From Lophius americanus (Eukaryota > Chordata > Actinopteri > Lophiiformes > Lophiidae), in the NCBI GenBank assembly GCA_037951165.1, contig JBBDHG010000097.1:2544501-2608500 (forward strand): a stretch of 64,000 nt of DNA, given 5' to 3'. Positions 11,801-23,600 of the stretch are shown here, piece after piece. The notes below the pieces were generated by a model. That model ran no database searches. It was not told where the DNA came from and saw nothing but the letters and a program-made list of their open reading frames with translations. The first letter of the stretch is position 1, and each line of letters opens with the position of its first letter. The position numbers and the translations under genes are program-made.

Positions 11801-14666
11801 GTTTTGTGCATGTTAGTGCCATTGTTAAGTATTATTTCTTGTTTTCGCAATGCTGATTAAAGTTTCATTCTTCATGATCCGGAAGTTAAGCGAAGCTACC
11901 ACCGCTAATGAAAATATCATGAAACGTTTGTGCATTATATATGTTTTAATCACTAAATGAAAGCAATAAAAAAGCACGTCCGGGGATGCATCACTTTTAA
12001 GTGTCCTTCGTAAACACTTCCGTTGACTTGTGGCTTTTGCAGATCGTTTTTTTAATATGATGTGTTGTGGCTTTCGCAGCGTGCTTGTGTTGTGGAATTG
12101 ATGAAGATGTTTTCTTTATTTGCTGCGTGCGCATTGTATCATATTGATGTTTCCAGTGCGTTTGCCCCTGTCGGCCACCGTAGAAAAGAGCCTGTGTATG
12201 GAAACACTGCAGGTGTGCGCCGGTATTCATTTCAAAATAAAGACATATCTTAAAAACAACCATATATATGGATATTCGGACTTTCCATCGATTTGAATGG
12301 CTCGTTGTTCAACAAACCGATACACCGATCCAGATTCTTGAACATTACACCCATGGTGCTGTGGTATCTGGCACCAAGATTTTAGACGCACATCCCTTAT
12401 GGTCAATAAGTTTTGAGGAGGGGCCTCCATGTATCAGACTTGTCCAGCACATCCCATAAACACTGTATTGGAATGAGATTTGTGGAATTGGTCAGCAAAG
12501 TCAACACTTTGAACTGGTTGTAGTGTTCCTTTAACCATTCCTGAGCCATCTCTGCAGCGTGTCAGGAAGCATCATCCTGCTGGAAGACACCACCGCCATT
12601 AGGGAATACCATTTCCATTAGGGGGGGTCTTGGTCATGAGCAGTGTTAACGTGCATACTACGTGTCAGAGTAGCTTCCAAAAGAATGGTAGGACTAATGG
12701 TTTAGTAGCAGAACACGGTTCAAAGCATCACATTTCCCAAGGTGCATCATGATCCCATTTCTTTTCTAGGTAAGCAAGGCTTAAGGCACTGATCGTGACG
12801 AGTCAGCACCACAGCAATGCTAATGTACGCTAAATGGACAGTTAGCATACTGGAAAACAGATTATCAACAATGATAAACTAACTAGCTAATAGTGGCAAA
12901 TACTCACCGACTGGATGTAGAAGGGCTCATGCATAGGGTCCATTGGGTTACTCTGGCTGAACTTGGATGCAGGCGGGCTGGGAGAGCCATCGCCCAACAT
13001 CAGTGGCCTGATGGGAATATTAGTTTTAACACAGGTCACACATCTGAAGTCTATACAATTAAAGATAAACAAGCAACCTCATCAGCTTTCTAATGGGCTC
13101 TACAAGATTTGAACATCGATATAAGATTAATGTAACAGCAAAGTAAAGTCATTTTGAGTAATCGATTCCTTACCAATGAATGACTGTACGTTGTAATCTA
13201 AGGTTCTCTGTTCCATAGGTGGATCCCAGAGCGCCCATGCTAACATAAACTGTAAACTGTTTTGACAAAACTGGTAAAACCTACATGCTAGATATGCGCT
13301 GAAGTTGTACTTGCTGACCATCAACATGTTAACATTGTCAATGTGAACACAATAGCCTTTGCCACTGACATAATCATTTAGCACATAAAGCACCAAAATA
13401 CGAAGTCCATCACCGCTGAGTCATGCCAGTTGGTAGCTGCCCCCAGAGAGTGAAAGCCAAGCATGACTGTCAGCGATGGCATTTGTTCTTTGTTAGTTTG
13501 TATTTCAACAGGATTACCTAAAACTACAGAAAAATTTCCATGAAAGTTCGTAGGAGGCTGCCATTTAGCCAAAATGGACACCATTAAATTTAGCTGCAGA
13601 TATAGAGACAGTGGGCAGTACGATCTTATACGGGGTAGCACTGTAACATTTAAACAGTTAGAACATGGGGTAAAGCTGCCCCCCGAACAGGTATCCCACT
13701 GAATCATAGCAAGATCTGAGTTCAAAACCATCCGAGATCCTCAGGCCTTTCATTGTTGATTGGGTTCCCTTCAAGTAGATCCAGACAATATAGGTGAATT
13801 AGTGACTCCGAATTCACCGAAGGTGTCAATGTGAGCATAAATGGTTGTTTCTAATATCAGCTGGGATGGTAACAACCCTTTAGTTAGTCTTTAGAGAGAA
13901 TCGATGGCTGGATAAAGTGTCAGGCAAAGGATTTTTTCATTTTCGTTTCATTTTTTCATCTTTATGAAAAAAAGAATCTGGTTCATTTAGGAGTTTGCTA
14001 TCAGTGTATGCAATTTGGTGCAACATAAAAATCCAAATAGCAATGCATATCCACCCGATTTAAATGGTTGGTGGTTACCAGTCCTTAACCTCTACTGGAC
14101 GCCATTATTGGTTTTTATTCTCCACTGATTATACAGAAACTGATTTCATAGATTGATATGAAACTTGGTAGAATGATGGAGATGGTCCACCAAAGAACCA
14201 ACTGGGTTTTGGTTCAGAGCTGTATCCAAGATTGGTGAAGGCACCCGCTCTTCAGAGTGCCATTTCATATAAAACAGGGGATTAGGCTTCCCCGTCACCA
14301 GGTATCACACTGACTCAAAATACACGTTTCTACAGCAATTTTATGTTCCCACATGCCTTTTCTTTCTCATGTCCGCCTTGTTCACACTCAGCAGCAAAGC
14401 TGACACAGCATTTTACACACACAGGCTGTAACAGGGTCATGCACTGGGTTCTGCCTTTACTATGTGTGTGTGTGTGTGTGTGTGTGCGTGTGTGTGTGTG
14501 TGCTATACGTGTGTGTGTGTGTGTGTCTGACCGACTGATTCAGCACTTGTCTCCATTCACAGCGCTTGTGGAGTTAAATTGTTTAGTTTGTCATCTGGTC
14601 AGCTGAGCCAGCCCTCCCCTCTGCTCCGCTCTGGCCTGTTTATATCACTATTGTTGATTGCTCCAC

Positions 14667-14697
<31 letters not shown>

Positions 14698-17600
14698 ATG
14701 TACATGTATTATGTACGTATACTCACAGCTTTCTCTTTAGGCCCACAGTGCTGGGTGTGTTGGACTGCATCTGGCTGAACAGAAAATGAATCAGCTGGCA
14801 AAGAAAGAAAAAGGCCAGCATGAGTAAGCATCCTAGTCACACACACCCACACACACACAAGACAGGAAAAAACACTCACTGATCCAGCATCCATCCTGAC
14901 ACATCAAATCAGGACCCCGGTGTAATGAACGGCACATTTCACTTCTAGATAGACAAAAATACAAATCCATGGCTGCTGCACATACTGTGGTAATGAGCTA
15001 TATTTCTATCAAACACAACAATCTGAATTTTATATAACCTCAGAGTAGCAAGTAATCCACCATATGAGCTTTGGCGCGCATCATACAGAGGGTGACACAC
15101 CTTCATCCTTAGTCTGTAAATGTCCCACTAGCAATTTGGATATAATTCATTTTAGTTATTTTATGCTACCACTACAGCTTCTCTCCAATTTTCCGTATCC
15201 GCCCACTCCTCACAGGTATATCAACTTCGTCATTTGTCTGTCTCAGCTGAGTCATCAGCCACCACCACCACCACTATCCAAACTCCAAGGGGGGTATATC
15301 TTGCTGCTGCTCAGGGCTTATACCCTGAGGAGTCTGAGCAACCCAAACCTGCTGACAGACTGATTAACATTGCTGCAATGGGAGATATTGAAATTAATGT
15401 ATGCAACCAGTTTGCCTCTAGATTCATGTAGAAGATTAGTGCAACCTCCTTCTATAACCTATATGTCAAAGTGTTACTTTTTCACATTTTAAAACTACGG
15501 TTTGAGAAAAACAAAACTAAATGAGTAGATGCATAAGCACAGACACAGTGTCCTTATGCTGATGGTGTCGGCAAGTGAAATAAAGTAAGATATCGTAGCC
15601 TTATTAGCAATACCTGTGAAGAACCCAAAATGTTTGGTACATTTTGGGTTCTTTTCGATTACTGATTGTATATCATACAGGGGGGGGAATTATTATGCAT
15701 ACACAATTGGTATTGTTTAACCTGAAAACAAACAAACAAACAAGAAAATGATGATTCTGTAAAAATCATCATGATTCTTAAATGCTATATGGCTGTACTT
15801 ATATGACATGCCCAAGCATTCACCAATTCACACAGTGGTGATTCCCATTCAGTGAACCACCTGCTCAACAGGAGGGGTAACCATTCCCACACCAATCAAA
15901 AAGCCATCGGGAACAAACTGGGGCTCAGTATCTTGCTCTAAGACACTTCGTCCTATCGAGTGCAGGGTCTGGGGATTGAACCAGTCACCTTCCAATAATT
16001 GAACAAGCCGCTGATGCTCCATACTTTTGACTTATTTGTTGACTTAAAATAATCACACACCATAGACGTACCTTGTTCATGACTTTCTGTTGCTGTGTGT
16101 GGTTCTGTCTGAGGGAGACCACCTCTCGCCACAGAACTTCGTTTTGCCTGCAGGAACAACATGATGGAGGGAGATGGTGGAGAAGAAACAGAGAAAGCAC
16201 AGTCAGTCCGCTGCTTTCACCTGGATAAAACGTAATTTGTTTGACAGAAAGTTTGTCAAAATCGTTTCTTCTTAACAAATGATTGATTCCAGAGGGTCCA
16301 GTTTCTGAAAGTTCTAATACAGCAGTCAACCTCTGAACCAGCCACTGAAGATTCTGCCCCTTTAACCTATCTCTGAAAGAACAGGCACTCCTAGAACATG
16401 GGCAGTTACATGGAGCACAATCCATGTGCTCCATCAATTTCCATTTGATTGGAAATCTGAAAATTTACCCTGGTAGAAGCTAATGTTGTACTGATCCGCT
16501 AGCGTTAAACACGTAAGGAATCCGGCTACAGAGATAGATTTTATTTATTTTTAAATTGTCGTCTTTAGGTCAAACCATTGTTGATTTAAGTGATATCACC
16601 TCAGAATATTTATAAGACCTGCAATGTTCTATTTTTATCTGTTACATACATTTTTAACGTATCAGATGCACATCTGTAAGGCCTGTTATGACAATTCTTA
16701 ACATTTTCCCAATCTGTTAGACATAAATACAAGTTTGAATCAAGCCCAAAAAGTTGCCAAAAAAACGGTTAAAACAAAAACAGAACATGTGCCTGACTCA
16801 GGAATTTGACAACTCAGCATAATTCTGGATCCTCTTTCTCACTCAACCTAGTGGGAAATAAGGTTTTTGTGTGATTTTTGTTTTCTTTGTCATCCTTTCC
16901 TCTCTATATGTTGTACGGTGGCTCATTTTTTACTCCATCCTTTTTCTAATTTGGTTTTCTACATCTCCTGATTATCCACAACGGTAGTCTACTGTAACTT
17001 CCTGTAGTTTGTCCAAAAGTCTGAATCAGGCAAAGAAGTGCTTTAACACTGAAAACCTAACCGGACGGTGGTTCTGTTTGTGGTTGGACCGACATCACCT
17101 CTTTTTGTGTGACCTAATTCTTGTTGTTGGATCTGCAGATCAAACTGAAATGTCATAAAGTCTGGACTGGACGAGAAAGCGTCCTTAGACGGTTGTTGCC
17201 GTATGACTCAGCAGATTCTGACCATGGATTAGCTCTTGGTCCCTTCCTCTTTAGCATATAGTTGCTTCCACTGGGTCATATTATAAACAGGTTTAGTCAA
17301 GAAGGTCTTATCTCTAAAAGAAAGATCTAAATGTGCTCAACCGAACAGTTGAGCAGGACATTAAAGGGTTCATAAACTAAACTACAATAAATTTCAGCAA
17401 GATGCAAATAGTCTGCATTTCTAGAGAAAAGTCTCAGCTTCTATCTTGAACATTACTCTAAGTTAGTGGAAAACTGTAATTTGTGCTGATATGGTTAGAT
17501 CATTGGTGAATGTGAGCAAACTGACATTAAAATCTCCAAAGTTTAAATGTGCCTAAATATTTAAAATGAAGCAAATTGACCAATTGCTAAGTCCTCAGCT

Positions 17601-20600
17601 TCATAGCTCCAACAGAGATGTGGATAGATCATATTTTGATACATACGTATGGACAAGGGGTATAAATACTACCTTCTAGCGTTGTTTGAGTCAGGAATAC
17701 TGTCCCTGTGCACAATCTGGCCTCTTCATTTCACATACCACTCTATCATTCACTCAGACTCCCTCACAATTACCCGCTTTACGGTCTGGAGCATTAACTG
17801 ATATCAGCCGTGATCGTCTGCTGACCACAACTATCCAATATCACAGTGACACGCAGTCATCCAAAAAATCCAACATCTTAGTGCATCTAATACGACATGT
17901 TAAAGTGAAGAATAAACTGCAAAATAAGATACCAAAACCGGCAATATTGGATATTATTAGGTTTATAAAGGCTATGGGTTAGGATAAGGATCAAAGCTGA
18001 AATAGTCTCAGATTCCAGAGGGTTAAATATGACTCTCTCCATTCATCTATTTACTTCAGAATGCTGCTTCACATGTCCTCATCCACCACATGTCCACCTG
18101 GTCCTCACAGATACATGAACTTAATCATTCTTCAGTCCAAGCAGAGTCATCAGCCACCACCACAAGCGTTCAGACTCCAAGGGTAGTATACCGGCTGCTG
18201 CTCAGGGAAAACACACTTCTATTACAGTCTTCCTGGAGAGTCTGAGTACCGAATACTTTCTGACAAACAAATGATAACACATCATCTGTGTCTGTAAACA
18301 TTCATCCTTTCTCTGTCTCGCCTGATAAAATACTTCGGTAAGTTGTGTCTCTGATGGATTTTTTTCCCAGGCTGCATCCTTGTTAAGAATGTGATAAAGG
18401 TGTGTGTATTTTTGTTCATCAGGTGAGCAGGTGAACATTCTGTCCTCTCATTAGCAAACAATACAGTGCACAAAGCAGCTTCAGCACACAATAGTAACAC
18501 AGCAGCTATTTTCAGCAACAATGGCCTCCAGAGAACAAGTCTGTTCATCTACTGGGTGATTCATTCCAACTAAGAATAGATAATAATAGACAGGCCAAAT
18601 TTCCCCCCTAACATAAACTTTGATGCAGGGCAAAAACTGTTGATTGGATAAGCTGTGCCACGCTAATAATTCAAATGTCAAACTGACCTTAACTCAGCCT
18701 CAGAAAGCTAACAAGTCTAAAGTATAAAGGCTCCAAGGTCACATGATCAGGTGAGACACTGTAGGCGTCAGGTTAAAATGACAATGGCCTTCAGTTAAAT
18801 GACTGATGATTCTCATCCCGTGCTTCATGTGACCCACTATGTGTCGTGGACCGAAAGACCATGGGTCTGAAATTCTTTCAGCTCAGTTGAATGAACCTAC
18901 AGCAGCTTTACACACACAATCCTGCAGACATTCATCTCCACTGCTTTGAGCTTTGTCTTAATTTTAATGTTTGAGGGGTTTTTTTTGTTGAAAACATGCT
19001 CAATAATCAGAGATGAGTTGGACTTCCTGCAACAGGTGGTCCATGTTGTGAAGAAGACCCAAAACAAAACATGTTTAAAAACTCGAAAATTAAAAAATGC
19101 CCCAGGTTAAAAAAATCTACTCCCTGACAAGATGGATGGTGGGTGTAGTGCCATGAACTCTAACCTTGATAATTACTCTGTACTTTCCTCTCTAATGACA
19201 GAAATCAATGAAGAAGTTGAGTCAGGAGAAAAGCTGCGGGAATTTTAGCAGTCTTTGAGAAATGTAGTATCTTTTCCAGGCTAATTCTCCAACTGAACGT
19301 GTTTTTCTCCCACTAAAAAGAGGTCAAAGATCCTACAGTCTTTAAACATATCATTTCAGAAAGCTTTTATTCAAACAAAAAGGCCTTTGTTGGAGGGTCA
19401 AGGGTCTCGACTCACTGTTTCATGTCTTGCATCTGACACTCCATGTTGTCCTGTTGTGTCCTGAGAAGCTGAACTTCATACAGCAGTTTGCTGAGGTCCT
19501 CCTGACGAACTTTGGTCTCCTCGCTCTTCACAATGGAAACCTGAGAAAACAAGGAACAGACTGGGATGAAAAAAGCGGGTACAGCCACACATCCTCTCTG
19601 ATCATCTCCAGATCACACGCCATGATGATTTATGCAAGTGGCATTCAGACGTTGACATTTGTGGTTCTGCGATATACACCATTATATGCCATAACAATAC
19701 AACCAACTGATTAATACTATGTAGGTCCTCTTTTTGCCACCGAACAGCTCTGACTCATCAACGCCTGGACTCCACCACATCACTGAAGGTGTGCTGTGCT
19801 ATCTGGCAATTTCACAGCTAGGTGTCACTTAAGATTACACACTGCACCTTTAAAAGAGTTCTTTCAACAATATATGTTTTTATCCTAACTGATATGTGTA
19901 TTAAATAACTTAGGTCCGTGTAAACACATGGTAAAAATATTCAAATTATCGGAATGTGGTGAAGGCATCCTTTTAGGTGCTTCACTTACATGCATAGTAA
20001 AATCCAAAATCTCTCTGCTTTATCTTAAGACACTTTGTGGTCAGTTTGTCTTTTTATTGTTGGTTTGTGCGTATTTTGTGTTTTTACCTTTCTCTTGATG
20101 TGCTCCAGCATGTGCTCGTGACCCTGAAGAAAGTACAGATGCTGGAACTCGGTATCATCTCTCTCAGGCTTAACCAGGCCGCTCTGCTCAATGTTGACCA
20201 CCTTACGGAAACCATCTAAATGCACGTATTGAAGGGGGCGTCAGGTTATCTATGCTGTAAATGTAAACTTTGACTGAGAGACTTGAACAACAGAGTTTAC
20301 TCACACATGTTGAGCTGTCGAACGAAGCTCGCCATATTATTGTGTTTAAAGTATTTTGGCAGAACTTCTTTGGCGAAGCGTCCCTGATCAAACACATGGA
20401 AACTAGTGCCAGTCTGAAATAGAGGACAGTAGAGTTAATGAGCAGAACCTCATGCAGTATAGAGTTAGTGAGCAGAACCTCATGCAGTAAACAGGAGGCA
20501 ACCAGAGAATGGTGGACGCTACGAGATCATTTCCAGACATTTTATTCGTAGGTAGTTATATTAATAAAAATCTATTATTGGTTTCCTTCCAAATATTGAT

Positions 20601-23600
20601 TTTCATTAACACTTTGTTAACTTGACTTGTCATGTTTCTTTATTCGTTTTATTATTATTACTATTAGTGCTAATTAGGTAAACTTGGTCTTCTGCACATT
20701 TCTTTTCTGTGTATCTAATCTTTTAAAGCATAAATGCAAATTGCACATCAAAATGAGCAGCTTGATCAGGACTACTCCAATTTCCATTTAAGTAACAATT
20801 TGTAAAACACTTTAAAAAAAAAAGAGGCAAACAGAAAGAAACAGTGTTAAAAACAAAAATCTCATGAAAAACTGTGGGGACTTCTCTCGATGAGCTCAAT
20901 CTGTAACCCCGGCATCGTGGCAATTCTCAACGCATCAAAGCCACTAAGTTATGTATATCACACCAAAGATCAAGTCCCATACAACAAAGACATCCCTACT
21001 CCTATCACTACACTTAATGTTACTATAGAGCCATTGTAGATTTTCTAACCTGCCCCAAACCTATGATATTCTTTTATTGTAGTTACTTCAACAGTAATAG
21101 TACCAGCCTTAAGGATTCATGCAGGCCTGTCCAGGCTCACACAGTGAAACAATTCGGGGTTGTACAGATGCTTAAATGTGATGGTCAGACCAATTTACAA
21201 TTCTGCAGGAAAATTTGTAGTGATCAATATTGTTCCTAAGAGTGACCAAAAATCAATTATGTTTTGTTACGTTCTTTTGGTTTTGGTTTTTTTCCCAGAT
21301 TTAAAATGGCTTGTGATTTACAATTAGAAAAACTCGCTAACTGTGACCCTACTGATGAGGTTTTCAAAACTCTTGTGTGTGTTCAGATGATGTGGCTGAA
21401 TGATCAAAGTCACTCTCAGGTCATGTGACCAACCTGAACAAAGTCTCAAGCTGTCTGAAGAGCAGTCTCCAAATAGTTTCTGTGTCACTCATATGTGAAA
21501 AATATCTCTTGTGTTTTTAAGAAGACGAAGAACTTTACTGTCATGATAATAAATGGTATCATTTACAAACCCGCTTGTTATTGGAAAGCAAAAAACTCGA
21601 CCAGGAAGTTGATTTTTAATGAATGTTTAAACAACAAATCCTCTCAGTGAACTGAATCATTCTATAACGCCTAAAATAACTTCATAAACCTGACATGACA
21701 GGACATGATGTACCCTCTTAGAAAGTGCTCCGTGAGACCACACTATTTGGAGACAGAAACATTCCCTTTACTTCACTGAGTTCTTTTATCCATGACAACA
21801 AGTTTTTCCCGCACACAGATCCGCAATTACGATAGAAAACGCTGTAGCAAGCACACCTGTATACCTGAGTACAAACATGATGGTCCCCTATTGTTTTAGC
21901 TGCTGTTTTGTTCGTTTGCAGCTGTCAGAATGAAAATGTTTGAGCCATGGACGAAGTGGGGACGTGTTGTCACAGTTTAGAGAAGAATTGCAAATACTCA
22001 CACAGGCCTTCAAAATGTTGTTGTCGAGTGAACAAAAGACGGAAACACAACAAAATATTAGTGTTTTACAGACAAACTGCTCCTTAAAACCCATTTATGC
22101 TCAATGTAAAGAAATGGTAAAAGACAGAGCCTTCCATTCATACCCTGCATTCATCTTGTTCCTACTTACGCACATACACAGACAGCTTATGGGTTCTGAA
22201 TAAAATAATAAGGGCCCGTTTAGCCATGATTGAAGGAGGAGACAATAAATGTCTAAATAAATAAATACATGAATGTACGAAAAAGAAAAAGGGAAGGGAA
22301 TAAACATACCGCACTGTGTCCAGGTTCATATATTTACTGACCTCACAGTTTTCTACCAAGTATGTCATTGTTCCCCTGCTGCTATTAACTCATCACAACT
22401 ACCATTATCATCTACAGCTGCTACGGTTGTGGTTGCTGAACATTTAAATCTTCCCAGCCCTGCTGTGGATGAATTAATGCTAAGGTAAAGTATATTGAGT
22501 GATAGGACATTAAAAAGATGTTATGGTTTGTTCTGAAACAGAGTAAAACTGGACTTTAGTCTCCATCTGTTGTTCAATGGAACAAATGTGTTTTCCAACA
22601 AAGTGCATGGTCAACTAATCCCCCGCCAATCAAACAAGCTCACATTAGGAAGGAAATTGAAAGACTGTACTGGGTTGATTCTTCTGTGATATGTGAAAGC
22701 CTCAGATTTCCCGTAAGCCACCTCTGTCTGTGCCATAACATTAGCCATAACATTAAAACTGCCTGTTTAATCTTGTGTAAGTCTTTTATTAGCTCCTATA
22801 CAACATCTCTATGTTGTCAAAGTGTAATCTGTTACCTTGCTATCAAAGCCAACAATTACTTTTTCAGTTATTTGTAATGGGGCCTGGAGCCCCCATGACC
22901 CCGTTGCAGGTTCAGCAGATGTTTCTATCCAACAAGCTCTGCAGTAAAAGTCTCTCCCCCTGAATATGCAGTATTGCAGATGGCGTGAATGGTTTTGAGT
23001 GTAGGAGCCCTATATAAGTAAAGTCCATTTTATTGAAGTAACTACAGTAGAGTAGACAAAACGTGAGGTTTGGGGCAGGTTGGACCTGGAACAATGGTGC
23101 TGTAGCAACTTCCTGTCACATAGTGAAGGATTGAACTACTAGAGAAAATATTAGTAATAGTCATATTATTGTGTTTTGCAATGACTTTTGTCCATTGCCA
23201 GGGTTACACATTCAGATTTCCCCTTATTTATAATGATTTTTTTCTTTCATCAGTTATTAGCATTTTTTGCAAGCAGTTTATGAATTGTTACTTAAATTAT
23301 AGCATAACGTTCCTGATTGTAGATTCCACCTGAAGATTTTGACATTAACTTGGGATTTGAATCGCTATGGATTTTATTTAGTTTTTGCGTATCTAATGCT
23401 AAACTGTGTCAGGTCATAAAACTACATTTAAAATAAAAAGTAATTGCTTTTCTTGCTGCTTGTCCCAGATATTCTTGATTTTCACTTCACAGACTGATGA
23501 CCCTACATTCCACAAAAAACTCTGGTAGAACGCAGAATTCATGCTTGACTCAATTATGTCAAGTCATTCTCCACAACATTCCACTGCCATCTCCATGTTT

